54,652 bases of DNA, taken from assembly GCA_964435775.1 (NCBI GenBank), contig CAYTAP010000006.1, positions 1 through 54,652 of the forward strand, written 5' to 3'. How positions within the stretch are numbered: position 1 is the stretch's first letter; each line of letters starts with the position of its first letter. Of the stretch, positions 34,113-42,061 are shown one piece after another. This DNA comes from CAYTAP01 sp964435775. GTDB taxonomy: Bacteria > Planctomycetota > Phycisphaerae > Tepidisphaerales > Tepidisphaeraceae. Position numbers and translations under genes: made by a program. The notes under the pieces were generated by a model, which saw nothing but the letters and a program-made list of their open reading frames with translations, was not told where the DNA came from and did no database searches.

Positions 34113-34742
34113 ATGGAACCGCAGCCTGCATTGGGCAACGAACTGGGCGTCGATTCGACGAGCGGCGCGCCGCATGGGTGGGTGTGGCCGGTGTTTTCGC
34201 TGGTCGTCCTGGTTCGGCTTGGGGTCGAGCTGTTGCAGGGGGAGGGTCATCGCTGGTGGTGCGCCTGCGGGCGTCCGGCGGTGTGGGCGGGAAACATCTG
34301 GAGCGAGCACAATTCCCAGCACGTGCTCGATCCGTACAGCTTCACCCATCTTTCGCACGGACTGATTTTCTTCATCTGCTTTTCACTCGTCGCCCCCTTG
34401 CGCCGGATGCGCATCGCGTGGCGGCTGGTGCTTGCGGTGGGCATCGAGGTGGGGTGGGAAGTCCTGGAGAACTCGCACTGGGTCATCGATCGCTATCGCC
34501 ACGCGACGATGGCGCTGGGATATCAGGGGGACACCATCGCCAACTCGCTCGGCGATGTCGCATGCTGCGCGCTGGGGTTTTTCATTGCGATGCGCCTTGG
34601 GCTGCGCCGGTCGGTGCTCCTGTTCGTTGCGATTGAATTGACGCTTCTCCTCTGGATCCGGGACAACCTGGCGCTGAATGTTCTGATGTTGTTTCATCCG
34701 GTGGCGCTTGTGCGCTCGTGGCAGTTGGCCGGACACGGGTGA
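34113..34742 (+). CDS. UPF0314 (DUF2585) membrane protein
   Basis: A 209-residue inner-membrane protein of the DUF2585/UPF0314 family. The hallmark stretch HNSQHVLDPYSFTHLSHGLIFF is at about residues 68-89, and a second conserved block is VLENSHWVIDRYRHATMALGYQGDTIANSLGDV. There are about five hydrophobic helices. The conserved His, Asp and Glu residues on the membrane face hint at a metal-dependent activity, but the function of the family is unknown. The start ATG lacks a clear ribosome site. Confidence 0.88.
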   Translation: MEPQPALGNELGVDSTSGAPHGWVWPVFSLVVLVRLGVELLQGEGHRWWCACGRPAVWAGNIWSEHNSQHVLDPYSFTHLSHGLIFFICFSLVAPLRRMRIAWRLVLAVGIEVGWEVLENSHWVIDRYRHATMALGYQGDTIANSLGDVACCALGFFIAMRLGLRRSVLLFVAIELTLLLWIRDNLALNVLMLFHPVALVRSWQLAGHG

Positions 34743-34801
34743 GGCGCGCGGCCGCATGGTAGGATGGTCGCTGGCAGGAAGTCACAAGTAAGGGATATTT
34801 G

Positions 34802-36160
34802 ATGAAGCAGGAAGATTTCACATCGATTCACGAGGCCGCGCGCTCCATACCGGTCATCCATGACGCGGACGTGCTGGTGCTGGGCGGCAGTTGCACGGGT
34901 GTCTTCGCCGCGATCCGCGCGGCGCGGTTGGGGTGTCGCGTGGCCATTGTGGAAAAGGCCGGATGCTTCGGTGGTGTGGCGACGTTGTCCCTGGTCAACA
35001 TCTGGCATTCGCCGAAGGACACGGTTCAGAAGAAGCAGATCATCGCGGGGATGACGGTTGAAACGATCGATCGCCTCCGACGGCGAAAATGCGTCATCGA
35101 CGGCGACAGCCCCTTCTGGGCCTGGACCTTCAACGCCGCCGAGCTCCAGATCGAACTCGATGAGTTGGTCAGGGAGTCGAAGATCACGCCATTCCTGCAC
35201 ACACAGTTTGTCTCGCCGCATGTGGTGGATGGAAAGCTGGTCGCGGCGATCGTCGAAAACAAGACCGGCCGACAGGCGATCACCGCGCGGATGTTCATCG
35301 ACGCCACCGGCGACGCCGATCTTTGCCAGCGCCTGGGTTTGGAGACGTACATCGCCGAGTCGATTCAGCCGTCGACGACCTGCGCGGTGATTTCAGGATG
35401 GGATTCGATCAAGGGGTTTGATCTGCATGGCGCGGTTCACGCCCACCGTGAGGAGTTTGCCATCCCCGAAGGGTTCATCTGGGCGGCGCCCGTTCCGCCG
35501 CATGGGGATGCGAGGATGCTGGCCGGGACACGGATCATCGGCGCCAATTGCGCTGACGCGCCGGCGCTCACGCGATCCGAGATGGAGGGTCGGCGGCAGG
35601 TCCGCGCGATCATGGACTTGATTCGAAAATACGCGCCCGGTGAGAAAATGACGCTGCTCGGATTGCCGGCGCGTATCGGTATCCGCGAGACCAGGCATGT
35701 CCGCTGCGCCCATCAACTCAGCGGCGACGATGTGCTCTACGGCCGACGCTTCGAAGACGCCATCGCCAACGGGTCTTACCGTGTCGATGTCCATCACCAG
35801 GACAAGCCGGGAATCACGCTTCGCTATCTGGATGGGCGGGAGGAATACATGGGGCCCGGCGCGCCGCCTCAGTGGTCGCGCTGGCGACCGGAAACGAGCG
35901 AGAACCCGACCTTTTATCAGATTCCATACAGAAGTCTTGTTCCAAACGGGCCTTATGACAATGTGATTGTCGCCGGACGCATGCTGGATGCCGATAGCAT
36001 CGCACATGCGGCAGTTCGCGTCATGGTGAACATGAACCAGACCGGCGAGGCCGCCGGAACCGCCGCCTACTTGGCGCTGCACCGCGGCACGTCGATTGGC
36101 GGGGTGGACACGGACGAATTGCGAAAGACACTCGCAAAAGGGGGCTCTCTTATTGTGTGA
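34802..36160 (+). CDS. FAD-dependent oxidoreductase
   Basis: A 452-residue flavoprotein of the FAD_oxidored (PF12831-like) family. The Rossmann dinucleotide motif is VLVLGGSCTGVFAAIRAARLGCRVAIVEK at about 24-52, with GGSCTG in place of the usual GxGxxG. The GCFGGVAT loop near 58 and ARMFIDATGDADL near 163 also match. The C-terminal RMLDADSIAHAAVRVMVNMNQTGEAAGTAA closes the FAD site. Such proteins are common in planctomycete and lentisphaeral polysaccharide loci, but their substrates are unknown. ATG at 34802 is preferred to the TTG just before it. The regulator gene follows 126 bases later. Confidence 0.88.
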   Translation: MKQEDFTSIHEAARSIPVIHDADVLVLGGSCTGVFAAIRAARLGCRVAIVEKAGCFGGVATLSLVNIWHSPKDTVQKKQIIAGMTVETIDRLRRRKCVIDGDSPFWAWTFNAAELQIELDELVRESKITPFLHTQFVSPHVVDGKLVAAIVENKTGRQAITARMFIDATGDADLCQRLGLETYIAESIQPSTTCAVISGWDSIKGFDLHGAVHAHREEFAIPEGFIWAAPVPPHGDARMLAGTRIIGANCADAPALTRSEMEGRRQVRAIMDLIRKYAPGEKMTLLGLPARIGIRETRHVRCAHQLSGDDVLYGRRFEDAIANGSYRVDVHHQDKPGITLRYLDGREEYMGPGAPPQWSRWRPETSENPTFYQIPYRSLVPNGPYDNVIVAGRMLDADSIAHAAVRVMVNMNQTGEAAGTAAYLALHRGTSIGGVDTDELRKTLAKGGSLIV

Positions 36161-36224
36161 TGTACAATACAAAACCCTGTTTTGCCGTTGTTTTTGGGAT
36201 GATCTCGAGGTTCCAGAAAGATTG

Positions 36225-36243
36225 AAATAAATAAGATTTATTT
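36225..36243. promoter_or_regulatory. Candidate operator upstream of the GntR/LacI-type regulator
   Basis: AAATAAAT-AAG-ATTTATTT, perfect 8-base arms, 43 bases upstream of the regulator ATG in an AT-rich stretch. Size and symmetry suit a GntR dimer site and autoregulation. Confidence 0.45.
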
Positions 36244-36286
36244 TCCTGGCATACTGAGTAAACCAATGATATGATTGCTCAGCCAT

Positions 36287-37474
36287 ATGGACGAAACACC
36301 CTTCGAATCCGATTCCAATTCCGAGTCCGAAGCCCAACCCAAGCCGCCTGAAGGTAAGCACCGCGCTTCGCAGACGGTGATTGTCCACACATTGCGCCGC
36401 CAGATTGTGTCGGGAGAGTTGGCGCCGGGAAGCCGTTTGCCCAATCGGCGGGATCTGGTTGAACATTTTCAAGCGAGCAGTGTGACGATTCAGCGCGCGA
36501 TGGATCGTTTGATCAAGGCGGGCTTCATTCACACCGCCGGGCCGAATGGAACATTTGTGACCCGTTATCCGCCGCATCGGTGCCGGTATGGGCTTGCGTT
36601 GCTGAGTAATCCGGGGAATACGGAGAAGTGGCGTCGGTTCTCGACGGTGTTGTGTGATTCGGCCGTCAATCTGCCCTCGGCGCCGCAGCGGACCATGGCG
36701 ATCTACTATGACATTCAAACCGGTCCCAAGGCCGAGGGATACGTCCGGTTGCTGAATGATTTGAAAACGCAGCGACTGGCGGGTTTGGTCATTGGCGGCG
36801 ATCCGTCGGTGTTGTATGGCACACCGGTCTTTGAGCCTGGCGCGCCGCCGTGTGTGGCGCTGATGGAGGAAGCCGGCAAGTCCGGCGCGCCGGCGGTGGG
36901 GCATGACCGTCATGCATTTATTGACAAGGCGCTCAACCATCTGGCGCGTCGGGGGCGGCGTCGGATCGCCATGATCATGGGGGAGTCGCGCCTGGATGTG
37001 AAGGAGTATCTCACCTCCGGGTTGGTGTCGCGGGGGATGATCCATCGCCCGTACTGGTTGCAGGGAGTGTTCGTGGGGCATCCGGAGTTGGCGCGCGACT
37101 TGGTGCATCTGCTCATGCACGATGGGCAGTCCGAACGCCCGGATGGCTTGATTATCTATGACGACAACCTGGCCGAGCACATCATGGCGGGATTGATGGA
37201 CGCCGGCGTGCGTGTTCCGCAGGATTTGGATCTCGTGACGCATGGCAACTTCCCCTGGGCGATGCCCAGCATCATGCCGATTCATCGGATCGGGTATGAC
37301 GCGGTGCAGACGCTGGAAACATGCATGGATTTGATCGATCGTCAGCGTGCCGGCGAATCGGTGCCCGTCCTGACGCTCATCGAACCGCAGGAAGAACCAT
37401 CCAGCGGACCGATCATTTATCGCGAGGAACCCAAGTACAACGGTCATCAAAGCCCGGTTCGGCTGACGAGGTAG
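36287..37474 (+). CDS. GntR-type transcriptional regulator with LacI-like sensor domain
   Basis: A 395-residue regulator with AraR-like layout. An acidic N-terminal tail of about 25 residues precedes a winged helix-turn-helix of the GntR family (residues 29-85: VHTLRRQIVSGELAPGSRLPNRRDLVEHFQASSVTIQRAMDRLIKAGFI). From about 100 to 360 it resembles a LacI/periplasmic-binding-type sensor (GLVIGGDPS, GHDRHAFIDKALNHLARRGRRRIAMIMG, PDGLIIYDDNLAEHIMAGLMDAGVRVPQDLDLVTHGN). It would bind a sugar or sugar phosphate and control the adjacent polysaccharide genes. ATG at 36287 is chosen; a TTG four codons earlier is possible. Confidence 0.9.
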   Translation: MDETPFESDSNSESEAQPKPPEGKHRASQTVIVHTLRRQIVSGELAPGSRLPNRRDLVEHFQASSVTIQRAMDRLIKAGFIHTAGPNGTFVTRYPPHRCRYGLALLSNPGNTEKWRRFSTVLCDSAVNLPSAPQRTMAIYYDIQTGPKAEGYVRLLNDLKTQRLAGLVIGGDPSVLYGTPVFEPGAPPCVALMEEAGKSGAPAVGHDRHAFIDKALNHLARRGRRRIAMIMGESRLDVKEYLTSGLVSRGMIHRPYWLQGVFVGHPELARDLVHLLMHDGQSERPDGLIIYDDNLAEHIMAGLMDAGVRVPQDLDLVTHGNFPWAMPSIMPIHRIGYDAVQTLETCMDLIDRQRAGESVPVLTLIEPQEEPSSGPIIYREEPKYNGHQSPVRLTR

Positions 37475-37616
37475 GCTGGGGAATTGGGTGGGGTATCATG
37501 TGTCAATCGATGGGGCAATATGGCGCGGCCAAGGGGTATAACGCTCACGCCGGGGATAGCCTTCGCCGGATGCCGGCCGGCCGCAGCAGGGCCCAGTGGG
37601 AAAGCTACCCCAGTCT

Positions 37617-37688
37617 GTAGGGTCCGCCCCGCGGACCATCGCGAGCGATTCGCATCGATCGACAAATGGTCCGCGGGGCGGACCCTAC
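37617..37688. repeat. Inverted repeat, family R2, copy c
   Basis: GTAGGGTCCGCCCCGCGGAC at the left and its matching GTCCGCGGGGCGGACCCTAC at the right, with a 30-base loop. It closely matches copy a at 9010-9104. Confidence 0.9.
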
Positions 37689-38031
37689 CATGAATATTGG
37701 GCTGCAGCGTAATTTGCCCGGAAAAAGAACTACACCCAGGCCATGCGGCTGAAACTCGTCATCGGCTTCTCGCTCCGACATATGATTCATATTCCAAGTT
37801 TTTCCGAGCAATCTTAAAAAGAGGAAGTCAGGATTCGTTTCCTGTTCCCAATGCGGCAAGATTCCATTGTGAAATTGCCTTGCCTCCGGTGTTTACGGGT
37901 TGAAAACGGGCCGTATTTCAAGGAGTACATCTTAATTTTAGAGGTTGATTTGAACACGACAAGAAGGGGTGATGGCGTGGGGCGGGTGCTTCCAAAATCA
38001 CACTTCGATTTTTATAAAATTTGTTTGAATG

Positions 38032-38049
38032 TAGATCAATAATGATCTA
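38032..38049. promoter_or_regulatory. Candidate operator upstream of the first PEP-CTERM gene
   Basis: TAGATCA-ATAA-TGATCTA, perfect 7-base arms, 77 bases upstream of the ATG and next to AT-rich promoter-like sequence (TTTTTATAAAATTTG). It may be bound by the GntR/LacI-type regulator encoded upstream, but its sequence differs from the 36225 site. Confidence 0.45.
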
Positions 38050-38126
38050 TGCTCTCTGATCATGTGGCGAGAAGCATGTCGCATCTGTCTCGCTTCGTTC
38101 ATTGTGTAAATGCAGAGGAGAAAACC

Positions 38127-39707
38127 ATGTCGAACGCTCGCACCCATCGTACGGTTCATACGGCAATCATTCTGGCGGTGACGGGGATGGGCATAGCCAC
38201 CGCAGCCCGTGCCAACAGTTGGACTGGTGGGGACGGCAACTGGAACACCCCGGCGAATTGGAGCAAGGGGTATTTGCCGGGCAGTCAATCTCAAAGTGGC
38301 TTTACCTACCCCGCCGGCCCGTGGGATGACGTCTCCATCATCAACGGGAGCACCGTTACCATCGACAGTGACCTCAATAGTGGCGGCAATCCGCTGAACA
38401 TCCGCGGCCTGCTCGTGAACGACGGAGGCAATCCCACTCATACCGGATACACCAGCGGCACCACGCTGACGGTCGCCACAGGTGGATATCTGAGCCTCGA
38501 GCCATCCCAGATTTCCACCGGGCACTCGCTGGGTGTTGCCAATGGCTATGACGCCACGATCAACATCAGCGGCGGGCAGTTGGTCAATTTGGGCTCAATC
38601 ACTCTCGGCAACGGCATCGGATGGGGCGGATCGCCGGCGGTGCAGAATCAGGTGGGGACGGGCACGCTGAACGTCTCGGCCGGGTTCCTCGGACGAAACG
38701 AGAATTTCACTACCGGTGCAACAGGCATGAGCATCACGGTGGGAAGCAAGAGCAATGGCGTCATCAACCTGAGCGGCGGCACGATCAACACGGGGCAATA
38801 CGGGAGCGTCACCCTCGGTGCGAGCACGCCGGCGACTGGTTTTGAAACGTATGGCACTGGCCTTATCAAACAGACGGGCGGCACGCTGGAAAATGGCCGT
38901 GCCATGACCGTCGGCAGTGCAGCCCCCGGACGGTATGAGCTTTCGGCCGGTACCCTCGTCACTGGCACGAACAATGCGGGTCTGACCGTGGGCAAAAACG
39001 CCAAAGGCGAGTTCATCATGACCGGCGGCACGTTGACGACGAGCACCACGACGACCATCGGCGGCGGAACCGGCGACGGCCTCTTGTCGATCAGCGATGG
39101 CGACGTGAGCGGCCCCCGGTTCGTTGTCGGCAACGTCGGCCTTACGGGGACCGGCGAATTGCGGACGATCGGCAGCGCTGGAAGCATCTCGCTATCGACC
39201 GGCGCCGGCGGATCGCCGCTGCGGAGCTACGACAACGGGACGCTTGATTTCCAGATCGGCGCCACCGGTGTCTCGACGATCATCGCGAACAACAGCGCGC
39301 CGACCGACGGGCGCACGATCATCAATCTGGCTGGTACGTTGAAGCTGGAATTGCTGGATGGATACACGCCGGACAGTGGCGACCAGTTTGTCCTGGTCAG
39401 CACCAACATCACGGCGGCGGCCAGGGAGACCACGGACAGCAAGTCTGCGATTCTCGGCGCGGGCATCTTCACTGATGTCGGGACTTATTATGCCAACAAT
39501 CTCTCTGGCGGCTACACCAACGCCGGTCTGTCCCTTGATGCGTCCAACGTCGGAAGTTGGACCTATTCGGTGGATCCAACCTACGCGTCAAACGGCACGA
39601 CGATCAACGGGTATCAACTGGTCGCGACGTATGTCCCGGAGCCGACGAGCCTGTCTCTCCTGGCGGTGGGTGGATTGGCACTGCTGCGGCGGCGTCGCGG
39701 ACGGTGA
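38127..39707 (+). CDS. PEP-CTERM sorting domain protein, autotransporter-like repeats
   Basis: A 526-residue exported surface protein. Residues 1-30 are a signal peptide ending in ARA; SWTGGDGNWNTPANWSKGYLPG follows, a motif common in proteins with autotransporter-associated beta-strand repeats. The middle is Gly-, Thr- and Ser-rich with repeated TLxVGxxxxG and GTLxxxN units that suggest a right-handed beta-helix. It ends PEPTSLSLLAVGGLALLRRR, the PEP-CTERM tail for sorting and cleavage by an exosortase (not in the window). AGAGGAG lies 6 bases before the ATG. It probably belongs to the cell surface or extracellular matrix. The glycosidase gene follows after 19 bases. Confidence 0.9.
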   Translation: MSNARTHRTVHTAIILAVTGMGIATAARANSWTGGDGNWNTPANWSKGYLPGSQSQSGFTYPAGPWDDVSIINGSTVTIDSDLNSGGNPLNIRGLLVNDGGNPTHTGYTSGTTLTVATGGYLSLEPSQISTGHSLGVANGYDATINISGGQLVNLGSITLGNGIGWGGSPAVQNQVGTGTLNVSAGFLGRNENFTTGATGMSITVGSKSNGVINLSGGTINTGQYGSVTLGASTPATGFETYGTGLIKQTGGTLENGRAMTVGSAAPGRYELSAGTLVTGTNNAGLTVGKNAKGEFIMTGGTLTTSTTTTIGGGTGDGLLSISDGDVSGPRFVVGNVGLTGTGELRTIGSAGSISLSTGAGGSPLRSYDNGTLDFQIGATGVSTIIANNSAPTDGRTIINLAGTLKLELLDGYTPDSGDQFVLVSTNITAAARETTDSKSAILGAGIFTDVGTYYANNLSGGYTNAGLSLDASNVGSWTYSVDPTYASNGTTINGYQLVATYVPEPTSLSLLAVGGLALLRRRRGR

Positions 39708-39726
39708 AAAACGAGGGAGCGACGGC

Positions 39727-41931
39727 ATGATGAGCGCGGGTTGGAAGGTGGTGGCACTGGTAATGGTGGGGTGCGCGCTGCTGATGGTGGCGGCGAGCGA
39801 TGCGGCAGCGGCGGAGAAGACGCGGGTGCTGTTCGTCGGGGGGGATTGGAAATCGCAATTGCCCAACTACCGGACGAAGGAGGGGACCAAGCCGATGCGC
39901 GGGTACTTCGTGCGTCAGGCGCTGGACAAGGCCGCGCCGGGGAAGTTTGAGCTGACACTCTGGACGAGCTACGAGTTTCTGCAATATGGGGACGCCGAAT
40001 CGCTTAAGCATTTCGATGTGGTGGTTGTCGGGGATGTGATGGGGCAGGGGATCATGCCGCGGCTGGCGAAGGGCGTGAGCGCGTTTGTTGATGGGGGCGG
40101 GGGATTCATGTATTGCGATAATCACAAGGCATTCAGTTTCAACACGCTGGAGCGGAGTTTTGATGACGTGCTGCCGGTGCGGGTCATTCCATATCGGCCG
40201 ATGGGGCCGGTGAGCGCGGATGATGTGAAGGGACAGCCGACGATTCACGGTGACAAGGACCATCCGCTGAAATTCGTCGTGAAGGCGGCGGATCATCCGG
40301 TGATGAAAGGGCTGGATTTCAGCACTCGGCCGCCGCTGGGGTATGCCCACACGGGCGCGGTGAAAGCGGGGGCGACGGTGCTGGCGGCCGCGCCGGACGG
40401 CTCGCCGCTCTGGGTGGCGTGGGACAAGGGACAGGGGCGGGCGCTCTACACGGGAGGATTTTTCGCCAACGATGAAATATCCGAGCAGTTTTGCGATTGG
40501 GATCGGATCGGCCAGTTGTACGCCCGGATGTTCACCTGGCTGGCGGCGCATTCGAAGTATCCTCATGTGAATGCGCAGTCGGTCGTGGGGGAGGGGACGC
40601 TGAAAGTCGATCTCTCCAAGCCGGGCCCGGCGCTGAGCGCCAAGCATTTCAGCATCCACGGCCAGGAGGACATCCCGCGCGACAACGACGCGGCCGAGGC
40701 CAAGCTGTATGCGGACCTTAATCCCGACGGCGCCTTTGCCCGCACCGATGACATGGCGATTGTGAAGAAGATGAAGGGCAAGGATGGCGCAAGCGCCTAT
40801 CCGGAAGTTAATCCCAGTCTCGACTTGAATACCATCGACTGGAATCACTATGACGCGGAAAAACTGACCAGGCGGCTGGAGGACATCAAGAAAATCAATG
40901 CCGAGCCGATCGGGTTGTTCTGGATGCCGTGGGGCAAGAGCTATTACCCCGATCCGCACCAGTGGACCAAGTATTACATGGCGGCGCTGCTGACGAGCAA
41001 TGGGATGCCGGGCACGCCGGGCTATCACCTGGGCGTGAAATACTTCGAGCCCGGCAACGAGCCGAACCTGAGCGGATCAGTGCAGAGGTATATTGATTTT
41101 CTGAATTACGTCGGCAAGTCAGTCCATGAGAAATTTCCCGGCGTGCTGGTTGGGTGCATGGGGGGATATGAAGTGCCGTACGTTGAGACGGTGATTGCCG
41201 GCGCTGGGAAGAACATCGACTGGATCAGCCGTCATCCATACGGCCGGCCGGGCGAGTCGATCTTTTATCTTCAGGATCAGTTTATGAAGTTTGCCCGGGC
41301 GCATGGACACCCGGATCTGAAGTTCATCATCACCGAGTGGGATTTCTGGATTTATGGCGAGCCGGCGTTCGATTACCTGATGCAGCGATGGAAACCGCTG
41401 GCCGATCACGCCGACACCTGCCTGGGAAGTCTGCAATATCGTTGGAATGAGTATCAGGAAGGGGGATATGTGTTCGGTGTGCGCGGCGTCTTCAAGCCGG
41501 ATTCGCACTATGGGCAACTGCCGCCGGAATGGCCGAACCCCGGCAAGAACAAGCCGATCACTTATCGATACGACGCCTTCTGGCTGATGCGGGATTGCCG
41601 TGGCGGGCAGTATGCCGCAACGCTGGATGTTCCGGCGCTGAAGTCGGCCGAGAGCCATCATGCGTACGCCATCGCGACGAGCAACGGCAAGCAATTCAAC
41701 ATTGTCGCGTATTACGGCCATCCCTATACAAGTGACGGCAAGAGAATCGACAAGTTGAAACTGCACATTGATGTGGCGATCCCGCCGGAGGTGAAGGGAA
41801 GGACGCTGGTCATCTCGCGAGGCAATGCTCGGACGATCGCCAGCGACGCGCCGCGGACGATTCAAGGCGACCGGATGACCGTCGATGTGGAGGTTCCGTC
41901 ACTCAGTGGGATTTCGCTGACCGTTCAATAA
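39727..41931 (+). CDS. Secreted glycosidase with N-terminal amidotransferase-like domain
   Basis: A 734-residue exported protein. A signal peptide spans residues 1-29. Residues 30-285 form a class I glutamine amidotransferase/ThuA-like domain (RVLFVGGDWKSQLPN, DVVVVGDVMGQGIMPRLAKGVSAFVDGGGGFMY, HPVMKGLDF), without a catalytic triad that I can identify. Residues about 350-660 form a clan GH-A barrel with predicted acid/base E445 in PGNEPN and nucleophile E537 in ITEWDFW. A short beta-sandwich ends the protein. Clan and mechanism are inferred from these motifs; family and substrate are not. It is coupled to the upstream PEP-CTERM gene by 19-base spacing. Confidence 0.82.
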   Translation: MMSAGWKVVALVMVGCALLMVAASDAAAAEKTRVLFVGGDWKSQLPNYRTKEGTKPMRGYFVRQALDKAAPGKFELTLWTSYEFLQYGDAESLKHFDVVVVGDVMGQGIMPRLAKGVSAFVDGGGGFMYCDNHKAFSFNTLERSFDDVLPVRVIPYRPMGPVSADDVKGQPTIHGDKDHPLKFVVKAADHPVMKGLDFSTRPPLGYAHTGAVKAGATVLAAAPDGSPLWVAWDKGQGRALYTGGFFANDEISEQFCDWDRIGQLYARMFTWLAAHSKYPHVNAQSVVGEGTLKVDLSKPGPALSAKHFSIHGQEDIPRDNDAAEAKLYADLNPDGAFARTDDMAIVKKMKGKDGASAYPEVNPSLDLNTIDWNHYDAEKLTRRLEDIKKINAEPIGLFWMPWGKSYYPDPHQWTKYYMAALLTSNGMPGTPGYHLGVKYFEPGNEPNLSGSVQRYIDFLNYVGKSVHEKFPGVLVGCMGGYEVPYVETVIAGAGKNIDWISRHPYGRPGESIFYLQDQFMKFARAHGHPDLKFIITEWDFWIYGEPAFDYLMQRWKPLADHADTCLGSLQYRWNEYQEGGYVFGVRGVFKPDSHYGQLPPEWPNPGKNKPITYRYDAFWLMRDCRGGQYAATLDVPALKSAESHHAYAIATSNGKQFNIVAYYGHPYTSDGKRIDKLKLHIDVAIPPEVKGRTLVISRGNARTIASDAPRTIQGDRMTVDVEVPSLSGISLTVQ

Positions 41932-42061
41932 CGATGGATCAGGGAACAATGATGAAGCGATGGAGCATGGCTGCATTGCCGCCACAGATGAACGAACGTT
42001 AGGTCTGATCCGCCCAATGGGGCCGACGAATCCATTTTTTACAGCAAGTGAGGTTATTTTC

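Larger units (their letters stand above)
37475..38126. other. 652-base intergenic region between the regulator and the PEP-CTERM gene
   Basis: No convincing gene. It holds a GC-rich, hairpin-prone stretch with closing helix GGGGTA/TACCCC (about 37532-37612), R2 copy c (37617-37688), then an AT-rich segment (37770-38050) ending in a palindromic operator candidate. The right half is the likely promoter region of the PEP-CTERM gene. Confidence 0.65.

Noticed and set aside
37532..37612. Riboswitch
   Set aside because: The stretch folds well (GGGGTA/TACCCC closing helix), but I could match none of the core motifs of cobalamin, c-di-GMP, yybP-ykoY, fluoride or SAM riboswitches, and no metabolic gene follows.
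37851..38042. A 63-codon open frame upstream of the first PEP-CTERM gene
   Set aside because: No ribosome site, no hydrophobic or domain pattern, and it overlaps the AT-rich promoter and operator candidate.
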